This document shows, one piece after another, positions 10,497-22,845 of a stretch of 64,000 nt of DNA (within the stretch, counting starts at the first letter, position 1; each line of letters begins with the position of its first letter). Both the position numbers and the translations under genes were made by a program. This DNA is from Eunapius fragilis (lineage: Eukaryota; Porifera; Demospongiae; Spongillida; Spongillidae), in the NCBI GenBank assembly GCA_963681505.1, contig OY811989.1, forward strand, positions 5,039,835-5,103,834, in the 5' to 3' direction. The notes below the pieces were generated by a model. That model did not search any database, was not told the DNA's origin, and saw nothing but the letters and a program-made list of their open reading frames with translations.

Positions 10497-12420
10497 AAGG
10501 TTAAAAATGTGCAGGTAACATTTACACGCACTAAACACATATGCATGAACACACATACCATATCCAGAAGAACCTCCACACCTATCTTAGCCAGATTTTT
10601 CTGCAGGGCCCCACCTGGGTTGGTCATGAACTCAGATATATGCTTTCCTTCCTTAGACAAGACGTGATGGAAGGAAGGAGGGAAAGAGGAAGGGAGGAGA
10701 GAAGGAGGGAGGGAGGAGGAGAGAAGGAGGGACGAGAGGAGGGAGGAAGGGAGGAGAGAAGGGAGGAGAGGAGGGAGGAGGGAGGGAGGAGAGAAGGAGG
10801 GAGGGAGGAGAGAAGGAGGGAGGGAGGAGAGAAGGAGGGAGGAGAGGAGGGAGGAGAGGAGGGAGGGAGGAGAGGAGGGAGGAGAGAAGGAGGGAGGAGA
10901 GGAGGGAGGGAGGAGAGGAGGAAGGAACAGAAGAAGCAAGGAGGAGGAAATGATGGGTTAATAGATGGGAGAAGAGTAAAATGAGAGGGTTTCAAAGGAC
11001 TAATATAAATATAAGTTACCTCAAAAGTTTCCACCAGGACCTCACGTGTGGAACAGCTGAGGACAGGGGTGGGGAAGCAGACCTTGCTCTTGTACTGCCA
11101 TAACAGCTGCTGGAACCTGTGCAGGTTGCTGCCTTCGATCCTCATGTCCAGCTAGTAGTAGTGGAGGAGAGGTGTGCACAGATCAAATTCAATGATGTGA
11201 TGTGTGTGTGGGTACTATGAGGTGGTAATAGGGAACACACAACTTATCCTCCTACTCCCCACCACTGAAAATGACAGCAGCCTTTACCACACCTTTGCCA
11301 TGGTTACCTGTTTGTGCATGGACTTTGAGAATTCTTCCACACACTCGATCAGACAGATCCAGTGAAAGTTTGGATAGAGAAAGTCAGCCCAACTGGCCAT
11401 GAACCTCATGAGAAGGATGTCCATTTCCATGGCTCCTATCACCCCTGGGTGGAGCACCTTGATCGCCATGGAGATGCACCTCTTCCCCAGGACAGTGGAC
11501 GTGGGCTTCATCTTTACTACATCAGCAACCTCTGGGTTGCCAGCTATAACTGGAGAGTCAAGATTGAGGTACCCTTTGTAGACTTGGGCAACACACCCTG
11601 AACCAATGGGCTTGTGGTCAGGGAATAAGAAAGTATTCTCCCAGTCGGGCCCCAAGTTCTGTTCCAGGATCTTGGCAGTCTGGTTCCAGTCATGGGGGTC
11701 ACATGATGTGAGCAGTCTGGAGAGGATGGAGCAGCACTCGTCGCTGAACAGGTCCCTGCGTGTGCTGGCCCACTGTGCAAGCTTGATGAAGGCGGGACCC
11801 GCCACCTGCACCGCCCCCAAAGTGTACTTCCACGCTAGCTCGTAGAGAAGGCGGCTGTCAAGAAAGAGAGCGAGGCCTGATAAAATGGCGGCGGGAAGGA
11901 ATAGAGCGGTGAGGAACACCAGGCGACCCAACACCCGCAGCTGGAGCAGAAGCCCCAGGGAAGCGGGCGGTTTGTCCTCGTCCTCTGTCGACTCCAACGC
12001 TTGGCAACGTGCTTCGGGGAGCCTCGGGAGAGGAGGGTGCCGTAGAGCGGACGTGAGGAACACGCCAGCCAGAAGGGAGGCGCCCGACACTGCGAGCCAT
12101 GGCCCGCGGAGGACGCGAGGAGCAGAGTTCCAACGCATTCTCTGCGTCCCCAGGCAGACTCTCGTCCTGAGGGCTGCAATCAGCGAGGGAAGTCGACTGG
12201 CAGTGGCGGCAGAAGTAACATAGCCACAACAACCCGCAGCTTTATAGACACTGACTTTCAAGGAGCCTGCACTATTCCAGGGGCGATCCCTGCAGAAGTG
12301 ACAGGCGAGCCTTCCAGCCATGAGAATGAAGACGAAGATGCGGTTGTCTCCAAAAATAATATCACTCCAAAAACTGTTGTCGATTTCTCTCCTGACTCCT
12401 CTGTTATTATTAATATCCAC
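9190..12420 (-). CDS. ADCK2: ADCK2-like mitochondrial UbiB/ABC1 atypical kinase
   Basis: Exons in transcription order: 12420-11308, 11151-11020, 10651-10559, 10437-10258, 9882-9766, 9672-9619, 9360-9190; about 619 aa (human ADCK2 626 aa); phases agree. The long first exon has an Arg-rich, acid-poor N-terminus when read from the internal ATG at 12318 (MAGRLACHFCRDRP), a likely mitochondrial presequence, so 12318 may be the true start. UbiB hallmarks follow: FIKLAQWASTRRDLFS (the KxGQ motif with Ala for Gly), GSGCVAQVYKG (Ala/Gly-rich loop), MAIKVLHPG (lysine), STREVLVETFE, FVHGDLHPGN (catalytic loop) and LVLLDCGI (metal-binding Asp). It ends with MVVEGLGRSLDPTLDIL, typical of ADCK2. Family role: coenzyme Q and lipid metabolism; ADCK2's exact substrate is unknown. 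It faces away from ILK. Confidence 0.93.
9925..10125 (+). repeat. 24-bp minisatellite in an ADCK2 intron
   Basis: About eight copies of a unit near CCCTTGCTATGCATGCAAGTTAAC, each containing the palindrome TGCATGCA or a variant. Confidence 0.9.
10443..10490 (+). repeat. (GT)n microsatellite
   Basis: GT tract in an ADCK2 intron next to the acceptor of the catalytic-loop exon; on the gene strand it is a CA tract. Confidence 0.9.
10667..10945 (+). repeat. GGAGGGA polypurine tract
   Basis: About 280 bp almost wholly A and G, built from GGAGG/GAGAAGG units. On the ADCK2 strand it is a very long polypyrimidine tract ending at the acceptor of the exon at 10651-10559. Confidence 0.9.
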
Positions 12421-12482
12421 GTGTTACTCGGTAGTATCCAAATATAGTTGGGAGTCCGCCCCACCCCTAAAAGTTCGTGAAG
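12421..12482. promoter_or_regulatory. Compact bidirectional promoter, ADCK2 / ILK
   Basis: Only 62 bp separate the outermost ADCK2 start codon (minus) from the ILK start codon (plus); 164 bp if ADCK2 starts at 12318. Core promoter elements must lie here or inside the first exons. No TATA box was recognised. Confidence 0.7.
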
Positions 12483-12791
12483 ATGTCTAGCAGACTCGGA
12501 CAAGGTTAGTGAACCATTTTGCTATTCTAAATGAACGAATATGCCGGTATGCAGCTAACCACAGTTAAAGGGCTTCTTGGTCATGTGTATTGACGTAGTT
12601 ATATAGTAGTTAAGCATGGACGAGGAGTTTAAGAAGGGCTCTCGAGGTAACACTAGCGGCGAAATATAGGGTGTGTGTCGTAGTGTGAGTCCAAGTGAAC
12701 ACATACATGTACCAGCACATGACGACAGCAATGGATGTTTTTTCCCCATCTACTTAGGCTTTGACGTGTGTGTGTGCTTGCGCGCGCGCGC

Positions 12792-12833
<42 letters not shown>

Positions 12834-15800
12834 CGTGTGCGTGTGTGTATGTGTGCGTGCGTGTGTGAGGCGTGCGTGTACGTTAAGTGTGTGTTAGTGT
12901 GCATGTGCGTTTGTTTATCTCTAATTTGTACAGCACTCCAGACAAGTGAAACTATATTCGCTGCCTGTCGCGATGGAGATGAATTCTACAGCAAAGAGTG
13001 GGCCATGAACCCAGACCATGATGTGAACCAAACGTATGTAGCCACCCCCAATGCTTGGGTGAGGGAGGACTGCTTGATAACTGACCCATGGCTTTATCCC
13101 CACCCACACCTAGTGATGAACATGGCTTTACCCCCACCCACTATGCCACCCTCACCTAGTGATGAACATGGCTTTACCCTCACCCACTATGCCACCCTCA
13201 CCTAGTGATGAACATGGCTTTACCCTCACCCACTATGCCACCCTCACCTAGTGATGAACATGGCTTTACCCCCACCCACTATGCCACCCTCACCTAGTGA
13301 TGAACATGGTTTACCCTCACCCACTATGCCACCCTCACCTAGTGATGAACATGGCTTTACCCTCACCCACTATGCCACCCTCACCTAGTGATGAACATGG
13401 CTTTACCCCCACCCACTATGCCACCCTTATCTAGTGATGAACATGGCTTTACCCCCACCCACTATGCCACCCTTATCTAGTGATGAACATGGCTTTACCC
13501 TCACCCACTATGCCACCCTCACCTAGTGATGAACATGGCTTTACCCCCACCCATTATGCCACCCTTATCTAGTGAACATGGCTTTACCCTCACCCGCTAT
13601 GCCACCCTTATCTAGTGATGAACATGATGAACATAGCTTTACCCCCACCCACTATGCCACCCTCACCTAGTGATGAACATGGCTTTACCCCCACCCACTA
13701 TGCCACCCTTATCTAGTGATGAACATGGCTTTACCCCCACCCACTATGCCACCCTTATCTAGTGATGAACATGGCTTTACCCCCACCCACTACGCGTGTA
13801 TGCATGGGCATACTAACATTGTGGAGCTGTTCTTAATGCGTGGTGCCCGTACTGACCTGGTGAACATGGGAGGAGATAGCCTGCTGCATGTGGCGTCTGC
13901 CTTTGGAAAGTATGATGTTGTTATGAAGGTGAGGTGTCTGGGGAGGAGGAGGGGTGGGATGGAGACCTGCCATCATCACCACCATTCCATATGTATAATG
14001 CTTATTGTGTGTTTACATGGTGAACATAAAGACATATCACTGTTTTGCCATATATGGTCATTTTCATGTGCTTGTGTTGGCTGCATGTAAGCATGATTTC
14101 TGCCCCTCCCTTCAAAACGTGATCCTGCACTTTTCTCTGCAAGTGTTCCTTTAACTTGGTGCTGCTTCATGAATATTCCCCCCCCCTCCCTCCCCCCAAA
14201 TATGGGCCCTCCTTCCCTAAATATGCCCCCCCCCACCCACCCCACCTTCCTTTCAGCTGCTCAAACTAAGCATTGACCCTAACGTGCCCAACGAGCATGG
14301 GAACACACCCCTACATTATGCTGCCTTCTGGAACTACATTGGAATATGTGAGGTTAGCCCGCCATGAGCCCGCCACTAAATCCAATGATATCTTTTGGCG
14401 GGAACAGGTTCTTGTGACGAAGGGAGCTCTAGTGGCAGCTGCCAATAAGTATGGGGACACTCCCCTTTCCAGAGCCCGTCCAAAACTCAGAAAGAAGTTA
14501 GAAGGTATGTTGTGTGAGTTGTGTTATGTGAGGGTATGTTGTGTGTTATGTGAGGGTGTGTGTTGTGTGAGTTGTGTTATGTGAGGGTGTGTTGTGTGAG
14601 TTCTGTTATGTGAGGATGTGTTGTGTGAGGTGTGTTGTGTGAGGTGTGTTATGTGAGGGTGTGTTGTGTGAGGTGCGATGTGGATGTTTTATGTGAGCAT
14701 GGCATGTTATGTGAGGGTGTATTATGTGTGCGTGTTATGTGAGGATGTATTGTGAGCATGTTGTGTGAGGTGTGTTATGTGAGGGTGTATTGTGTGAGTA
14801 GTTATGTGAGGGTGTATTGTGTGAGGTGTGTTATGTGAGGGTGTATTGTGTGAGTAGTTATGTGAGGGTGTATTGTGTGAGGTGTGTTATGTGAGGGTGT
14901 ATTGTGTGAGAGGGTGCATTATGCTGGTGTATGTTATGCCTCACCTTCACACACCATCATCACATCCACATAGCCCTTGCTACGGAGTATGGTCAGAGTC
15001 TAATGGTACAGTCTGTAACAGGTGGGTGTGGTCAGTGGCATGAATGTGTGTGCTTTTACCTTGTGCCTTTGGATGTAGCCATGCCTGCTGGACGAAAGCT
15101 AGACTGTAAGTGTTGGAACATTAGATGTTCATCATATTGGGCTGGGGACCAGTAATATATCTAGGTGCACAGGGAAATCCCCCTCATGCATACCTCAATG
15201 CTCTTGCAGACATGGAGTTCAAGCAGAGGCAGCCAGAGGTGGAAAAGAGTCAGGTGACCATGGCCATCAAGCTTGGAGAAGATGCGTATGGTGAGCTATG
15301 GAAGGCTTCTTGGACTGGACATACTGTTGTTGTAAAGAAACTGAAGACAAAGGGTGACCTCTTCCGCGCTGGGTTCATGGACACCTTCCCTCAGGAGTAC
15401 TCCAAGCTAAGGTGGGTGTGGTCTATTACCTATACACCCCTTGGAAGTATTCCTCTCTTTCTCTCCCTCCCTCCCTAGGATCTTCAACAATGAGAACCTA
15501 CTCCCCCTCCTAGCAGTCATAGTGGAGCCTCACGTACACACCATCAGTGTACTCAGCAAGATGGGATCCCTGTACCACGTCCTTCATGATCTTGACTCTG
15601 GTGGGTGTGTTGTTTGTTTGGGAGAGGGCCTTGGCACGGGAGATATGGGGAGAAAACTACTTTCTCCTCACCTCTCCTCAGATAGGGAGTGTGGGGGTGA
15701 ACAGTGCTGTGATATGTAACCATTCTATTCCATTTCATTTCTTCCAGCTGTAAAGATTAACCTTGAAGAAGGAGTTAAATTTGCTCAGGACATTTGCCGT

Positions 15801-17874
15801 GGAATGTCATACCTACATAGTCTGGATCCCCTTATCCCAAGGTTTGACCTGAACCCCTATAACATCATGGTGAGTCCTCATTAAGTGATCCTGAGAGTGT
15901 TAGGGTGATCTTGAGCATGTTAAGAGTCCTCATTAGGGCGATCCTGAGAGTGTTAGGGTAATCCTAAGTGTGTTAGGGTGATCTTGAGCATGTTAAGAGT
16001 CCTCATTAGAGTGATCCTAAGAGTGTTAGGGTGAACTTGAGCATGTTAAGAGTCCTCATTAGAGTGATCCTGAAAGTGTTAGGGTAATCCTAAGCGTGTT
16101 AGGGTGATCTTGAGCATGTTAAGAGTCCTCATTAGAGTGATCCTAAGAGTGTTATGGTGATCATAAGAGCGCTAGGGTGACCCTGATAGTATTAGGGTGA
16201 TCTGAGAGTGTTAGGGTGATCATAAGAGTGTTAGTGTGTTAGGGTGGTCCTGAGATGTTAGATGATCTTAAGAATGTTAGAGCCATTGAAAGGCTTTCAG
16301 GGTGACTGAATGCTTTCAGGGTGATAGTAAGGCTGTTAATGTTTTGTGGTGCCTCTTAGTACGTCCATCTTTCACTGCTTCTGTAGATTGATGATAATGC
16401 AAACGGATTGGTCGCCAAGTTGGATCTCTCGCAGGCTCGTTTCTCATTTCTGGAGAATGACAAAATCTTCTACCCAAACTGGTGTGCTCCAGAAGGTAAC
16501 CCACAAGCACCTGGGTGACATCATTCCTACGAGCACCTGGGTGACATCATGGCAGGCTATGCAGTGGCACATTTTATCTCCTATAGTCCATATGTCTAGC
16601 CATAAACCCAGAAATATGTATGTCCAGCCAAATGTCCCATAAACTATGTTGAGCCATAAGCCCAGCCAATTGTCCACCTTGTATGCCCAACCATATATCC
16701 AGTCATATGTACATGTATGGTGCTTATCATTTGGGTGTGGTTTTGAATTGACAATTTGTATGTGCAATATAACATTTGGCTTCACCCACACCTTGGCCCA
16801 GCCCTTCAGGTCAAACCAGAGGACATAGACAGACGAGCAGTTGACATGTACAGCTTTGCAGTCATCCTGTGGGAACTATCAACAGGGAAAGTCCCCTTTG
16901 CAGGACTGTCCCCAGTGCTAGTGGGGTTAAAGGTAAATTTTCACACTTGGGTGTGAGGGTATGGAATGAGAGGTGGGTAGGAGGGGAAGGAGAGGTGGGT
17001 AGGAGGGGAAGGAGAGGTGGGTAGGAGGGGAAGGAGAGGTGGGTAGGAGGGGAAGGAGAGGTGGGTAGGAGGGGAAGGAGAGGTGGGTAGGAGGGGAAGG
17101 AGAGGTGGGTAGGAGGGGAAGGAGAGGTGGGTAGGAGGGGAAGGAGAGGTGGGTAGGAGGGGAAGGAGAGGTGGGTAGGAGGGGAAGGAGAGGTGGGTAG
17201 GAGGGGAAGGAGAGGTGGGTAGGAGGGGAAGGAGAGGTGGGTAGGAGGGGAAGGAGAGGTGGGTCAAGGGCGGCTCATTGCTACCATGGCCATGGTCCCA
17301 GGCTTGGCCTGGTGGGCACACCCTATCACCACTAGTTTTCCACCTTAACCCAACAAATATATGGTACAGTACCTGGAACCATGACCTGGAGACAATCTGG
17401 TTTGGGTTTAGAGTTGTGTAGAGGGCCTCCTACCACAGGCCTTACATGTATCTAAAGGGGGATCAGAACAAGTGGATGAAAGTACCTTAATTTGGCACTT
17501 TGTTGGTCTACTCCTTTCACATCATTAATAATTATTAGTGGTGTCCTTGAGCAGTGACAATCTATTGGTGTGTAAAATATAGAATCGGCTGATCACACGC
17601 CCACCTAAGAGGCTGTCAAATGCAATGAAGTTATTGTGAAGATTAATACTACACTATTATGTACTGTGCATAATGTTGTTGGAGGTTACATTGGTCCTTC
17701 CCTCTCCTCACTCTCTCATGCCAGATTGCAAAGGACAACGCTCGTCCTGTCCTCCCAAAGTTTGTGAACCACCACCTGCAGAGGATCATTGAAATATGCT
17801 GGAATGCAGACCCTAACAAGAGACCCAAGTTTGAGAAGATACAGCCAATCCTGGACAAGCTGGAAGTCTCCTAG
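12483..17874 (+). CDS. ILK: Integrin-linked kinase (pseudokinase)
   Basis: Exons: 12483-12504, 12934-13033, 13763-13928, 14257-14352, 14408-14504, 14974-15021, 15079-15105, 15210-15411, 15479-15600, 15748-15869, 16387-16495, 16802-16932, 17725-17874; 463 aa (human 452 aa); all phases agree. The N-terminal ankyrin repeats ([36 protein letters not shown]) bind PINCH in other animals. A linker and a kinase-like domain follow ([60 protein letters not shown]), which binds parvin. Together they couple integrins to actin. The HRD motif is absent, as in all ILKs, and the DVK-equivalent reads SQARFSF, so the aspartate that holds magnesium in human ILK is also missing. Exon 12 uses the acceptor after TTGGCCCAG, restoring EALQ. 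Confidence 0.97.
12795..12900 (+). repeat. GT/GC-rich microsatellite
   Basis: GT dinucleotides with a short (GC)n start, in ILK intron 1, close to the acceptor of exon 2. Confidence 0.9.
13085..13795 (+). repeat. 46-bp minisatellite copied from the ILK exon 3 acceptor and coding start
   Basis: About fourteen copies precede the real exon, which is the fifteenth. Each unit carries an acceptor (TTATCTAG or TCACCTAG) followed by the first codons of exon 3 (GATGAACATGGC... coding [11 protein letters not shown]) and then drifts into the next acceptor. The unit is 46 bp, and each copy read in the ILK frame runs into TAG at its own end. Only the last copy (exon 3 starting at 13763) continues into the ankyrin sequence. 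Confidence 0.95.
14505..14935 (+). repeat. GTGTGTTATGTGAGGGT-type tandem repeat
   Basis: Degenerate repeats of GTGTGTTATGTGAGGGTGTATT fill ILK intron 5 from the donor (GTATGTTGTGTG) almost to the acceptor of exon 6. Confidence 0.85.
15866..16320 (+). repeat. Tandem repeat starting at the donor of ILK exon 10
   Basis: Degenerate units of CATGTTAAGAGTCCTCATTA plus TGATCCTGAGAGTGTTAGGG. The first copy is the exon end and donor (ATCATG then GTGAGTCCTCATTA). Confidence 0.82.
16970..17264 (+). repeat. 22-bp purine-rich minisatellite
   Basis: About thirteen nearly identical copies of GAGGTGGGTAGGAGGGGAAG+GA in the last ILK intron. The homogeneity suggests recent expansion. Confidence 0.95.
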
Positions 17875-18547
17875 GATAATACGTCCCATTCCCATTCATC
17901 ACTGAATACCGTTCCATACTAGCCACCTGTTTGTAATGAAATGTTTTGGACAGACATAGTAACTAATATATGAGCATATTGGACCTTCTTGTGTAGTGCA
18001 ATTTTCATTCATGGTGCACTGTTTTAGAGCGATATGAGACCCACGTAGTAAAAGGTGTGAACTGGTCAGTTCTATGTCTGGAAAACCACACACCCCTCTT
18101 GGCTTCATGTCAGAATAATTCTGAATAGCTGACTTCACTGAAGTAGCCATGTGTCCAGGCAGTAGCTATTCCAGCTCAAGGCTTCCTTCCAGACCAGACA
18201 CACCATTCAAGAATCATGACACAAAATAAGTACAAATTTCTAGCCACTCCTTCCAGTGCTGGTCCTTCCCTCATCTGTCCCCTGTCAATTAAATATGTTA
18301 GTGCAATCATACTCACCAACTCTGCTCCATAACATTCATTTATTTGGTGGTTTGGAAGGGGAGGGTATCTACCCCCTAGGTTACACTGCCGCTGAACAAG
18401 TAATTACATTCCCTGGAAGATTGGATGTGGTGTGAAAAGCAAGGAAACAAGGTTAATGGCTGAAAAGGAAGATTAATTAAGATGGCGTGTTGAGGTGATA
18501 ATTGTAGATAAATTTCCTTTTGAGCAGAGAAATTTATACAGGTTGTG
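17875..18547. other. 3' flank of ILK, no gene seen
   Basis: Unique-looking sequence with no supported exon. It should hold the ILK 3' UTR; several AATAAA-like motifs are possible but none was assigned. Confidence 0.5.
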
Positions 18548-20115
18548 TTCACTATGGGTGAAGTATATATATGTGGTGTTCTCTATGGGTGAAGTATATA
18601 TATGCGGTGTTCTCTATGGGTGAAGTATATATATGTGGTGTTCTCTATGGGTGAAGTATATATATGCGGTGTTCTCTATGGGTGGAGTATATGTATGTGG
18701 TGTTCTCTATGGGTGAAGTATATATATGTGGTGTTCTCTATGGGTGAAGTATTTATATGCGGTGTTCTCTATGGGTGAAGTATATGGGGCAGTGCAAGAG
18801 AAATTCGGGCTTATGTAGGATTTTGAGAAAATTCCAAGACAACTAAAAGAAAGTAATGCTTGCCATTGAAATGTATGGCTAATTAAAAATTCAGCGCTTT
18901 GTAGCTCTATGATACACTGTCCAATTTTGGATGCGTAAGAACTGTTTTGTAGAGAGCGCTATCCTGTATCCAAAAACTGTTAAATTTGAAAACTTGAAAA
19001 AAATTGCACAAGCCCAATTTTCTCTTGCACTGCCCCATATATATGTGGTGTTCTTTATGGGTGAAGTATTTTCTCTATGGGTGAAGTATATATATGTGGT
19101 GTTCTCTATGGGTGAAGTATATAGATGGGGTGTTCTCTATGGGGAAGTATATATATGTGGTGTTCTCTATGGGTGAAGTATATAGATGGGGTGTTCTCTA
19201 TGGGGAAGTATATATATGTGGTGTTCCCTATGGGTGAAGTATATATATGTGGTGTTCTCTATGGGTGAAGTATATATATATGTGGTGTTCTCTATGGGTG
19301 AAGTATATATATGTGGTGTTCTCTATGGGGAAGTATACATATATATATGGTGTTCTCTATGGGTGAAGTATATATATGTGGTGTTCTCTATGGGTGAAGT
19401 ATATATATGTGGTGTTCTCTATGGGTGAAGTATATATATGTGGTGTTCTCTATGGGTGAAGTATATATATGTGGTGTTCTCTATGGGTGAAGTATATATA
19501 TGTGGTGTTCTCTATGGGTGAAGTATATAGATGGGGTGTTCTCTATGGGGAAGTATATATATGTGGTGTTCTCTATGGGTGAAGTATATATATGTGGTGT
19601 TCTCTATGGGTGAAGTATATAGATGGGGTGTTCTCTATGGGGAAGTATATATATGTGGTGTTCTCTATGGGTGAAGTATATATATGTGGTGTTCTCTATG
19701 GGTGAAGTATATAGATGGGGTGTTCTCTATGGGGAAGTATATATATGTGGTGTTCTCTATGGGTGAAGTATATATATGTGGTGTTCTCTATGGGTGAAGT
19801 ATATATATGTGGTGTTCTCTATGGGTGAAGTATATAGATGGGGTGTTCTCTATGGGGAAGTATATATATGTGGTGTTCTCTATGGGTGAAGTATATATAT
19901 GTGGTGTTCTCTATGGGTGAAGTATATATATATGGTGTTCTCTATGGGTGGAGTATATATATGTGGTGTTCTCTATGGGGGAAGTATATATATGGGGTGT
20001 TCCCTATGGGTGAAGTATACATATGTGGTGTTCTCTATGGGTGGAGTATACATATGTGGTGTTCTCTATGGGTGGAGTATATATATGTGGTGTTCTCTAT
20101 GGGTGAAGTATATAT
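18548..20115 (+). repeat. 31-bp satellite (two blocks split by an insertion)
   Basis: Units read GTGTTCTCTATGGGTGAAG followed by TATATATATGTG. Blocks lie at about 18548-18785 and 19037-20115. In the second block a three-unit pattern (one unit with TATAGATGGG and a shortened TATGGGGAAG) recurs several times, so there is a higher-order repeat of about 90 bp. Confidence 0.93.
18786..19036. mobile_element. MITE-like palindromic element inserted in the satellite
   Basis: Ends are GGGGCAGTGCAAGAGAAATT and the inverted AATTTTCTCTTGCACTGCCCC, and the element is 251 bp with no coding sequence. It is flanked by TATAT/ATAT of the satellite. Its interior (CCATTGAAATGTATGGCTAATT) matches, in reverse orientation, the elements at 20116 and 22846, so all three are one family. 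Confidence 0.85.
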
Positions 20116-20356
20116 GGGACAGTGTCTAGCAAATTCACCCTTCTGGATAGTTTTTCAAGTTTTCAATTTTTTTTTGATTTTCCATGAACTCCAAAGAGCT
20201 TCTGTCAATAGGTTTACACACATCCTAAATTGAACTATCCATGAAAACGTTATTAGGCACTGAATTTATAATTAGCCATACATTTCAATGAGAGAGTTAC
20301 TTTTCTTTTGCTTGTCCTGGAAAATTTGAAAAAGTGATTTTGCTGGGCACCGTTCC
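20116..20356. mobile_element. MITE-like element, same family
   Basis: About 241 bp starting GGGACAGTGTCTAGCAAATT, with a decayed inverted end (TGCTGGGCACCGTTCC). The interior shares ACTGAATTTATAATTAGCC with the copy at 22846. It lies at the right edge of the satellite. Confidence 0.82.
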
Positions 20357-20392
20357 ATACACACATATATGTGTGTGTTGTAACTTTAATGA

Positions 20393-20842
20393 TATAGTTT
20401 GTGTTCTCTATGAGGTGAAGTCATATATGAGCAAGTAGGAGCGTTCAAATCCGGTACGTACGTAGAAGGGTCCTGTCGCTATTGATTTGTTCTGTTTCGT
20501 TAATCTGTACTTCAGCAAAGTATGTGCGGGGTGGTTTCCCGCACAAATAGCGACAATGATTTAGGCATAGATATTAGAGTATTACTTCTAATATCTATGA
20601 TTTAGGCAACTCAATGTATGGAGGCGGCGCCAAAATTATTGGCGCGAATCGAGCGGGAAACCGTGCACGCACTATATCTCCGTAACGGATGAAGTACAAA
20701 TTAACGAACAGAAAAAAATCAATAGCAAAAGGACCCTTCTACGAATGAATACCAATTTCGAAGCAACTTGAACTCTCCTACCTGAAGATGTCCCTTATAT
20801 ATACTGTACTTCACCTCATAGACTCAGAGAACACAAACTATA
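20393..20842. mobile_element. Large palindromic element whose outer ends match the satellite unit
   Basis: Outer inverted ends are TATAGTTTGTGTTCTCTATG (left) and CACAAACTATA preceded by CTTCACCTCATAG (right); these are variants of the 31-bp satellite unit. Inside is a second inverted pair at 20435 and 20781 (GTAGGAGCGTTCAAAT against GTAGGAGAGTTCAAGT), with long similar arms containing GTAGAAGGGTCCT. No coding sequence. Confidence 0.75.
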
Positions 20843-21095
20843 TATAATTGCATGCATTTCATTCGTTACATATATCCACGCCCAACTAGTTAGCTGCTAA
20901 ACGATCGGGTACCCATGCATGCTATATAAGATCGTGATCAATTTTTAAAAATTCGTTTTTTTTCAAAAACTCCATTGAATGGCAATTGTTGTGAATGCAA
21001 ACGTTCTTGTGAGTTAGTGTGTATATAGGCACTTTTCATGGTCATTATACCTCTCCATGTAGCCGCTAACCCGTGCTGGGTTAAAAGACTCCCTC

Positions 21096-21791
<696 letters not shown>

Positions 21792-22373
21792 CATTCACAG
21801 ACTTAGCGTGCTTAGCCTCACTAACGCCGCTAATTTGTATTTGATGGAGTCAATTTCGTAGGACATGCATGTGTCCGGGTTTGTGACTTGTTAAACTAGC
21901 AGTAGTATATCATGCATGTGCATGCAATTGCGCATTTAGAATGTCATCTGGGTACGTATGTATAAATTAACCAATCTCTATACCGGAGGGTTCCACCGCT
22001 TGCCTTTTATGGGCATATATTGTGACGTACGACTGTATAAGTAATTGAAAGCTACATGTACGGACAACAGGGTCCTTGTAAGCTTGCCGTCATCGATTAG
22101 CTCAGTGCCATGTTGCCATTCTTTCAACAAAGATCTTCCCATGAAGATAGCACCCCCCCCCCCCCCCCCCACCCACGTACTGATAGCCTTGAGTATAGTC
22201 CCTCTCAATTCTAAATATGGCAACGGTGCTTCTGTATGTATGTGACAGTCACGTAACAGCCGTGGTGCTAAAATGTCCCACTTCCCTTACCTCTTGATGC
22301 CCCAACCACACCTAGATATGTCGTATTATGTTTCATACATGCATGCTAGATATATGTGCTACCATTTGTAATT
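21792..22373. other. Intergenic, no gene seen
   Basis: No supported exon. It contains a run of about 20 C at 22151-22170. Confidence 0.5.
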
Positions 22374-22568
22374 GGGTCGAAAAGGGACCTAGCCATATTC
22401 CAGGAAGCAACCATCAAATTTGTAATTCAGGCCGCTGTCAAACTCCATGATGGACTCATTTGGACTGTCTAATTTTTAGTGCGTGAAAAAAAAAAAGCTG
22501 TGTCTCTTAGAATGTGATGTGAAAACTTTGAAAAAATATGCGCTAGGTCCATTTTCGCGCCTCGACCC
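22374..22568. mobile_element. MITE-like element, second family
   Basis: About 195 bp with inverted ends GGGTCGAAAAGGGACCTAGC and GCTAGGTCCATTTTCGCGCC followed by TCGACCC. No coding sequence. The AAAAGGGACCTA core is shared with the element at 57539. Confidence 0.82.
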
Positions 22569-22845
22569 CGAATTATATTATTACGAGGGGGTTGGCCCCT
22601 GGCCCCTGGATCCACCACTCACGTTGAATTGGTGGTGGTTTGCTCACCATAGGCGTATATAAGTGAACGTGTGGCCACGTGACCGGGGGAATTTAGTCTC
22701 GTTCCCAGGCACTATTTATTGAGTTCACGTCGCTAGGGGCTCGGTATGCTGGACGCTGTGAGCTCCCGGGCTTAGGCTTGGCCGCAGAAATTTTGTTTTG
22801 CAACGTTTTTGATCTGCCATTAAATAAATATAATTATATATATAT

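Noticed and set aside
10394-11145. Ser/Pro/Leu-rich frames over the GGAGGGA tract
   Set aside because: Translations of a polypyrimidine tract; the true ADCK2 exons at 10651-10559 and 11151-11020 lie on either side.
18931-20233. Frames reading MWCSLWVKYIY repeats in the satellite
   Set aside because: Pure satellite translation without splice or start support.
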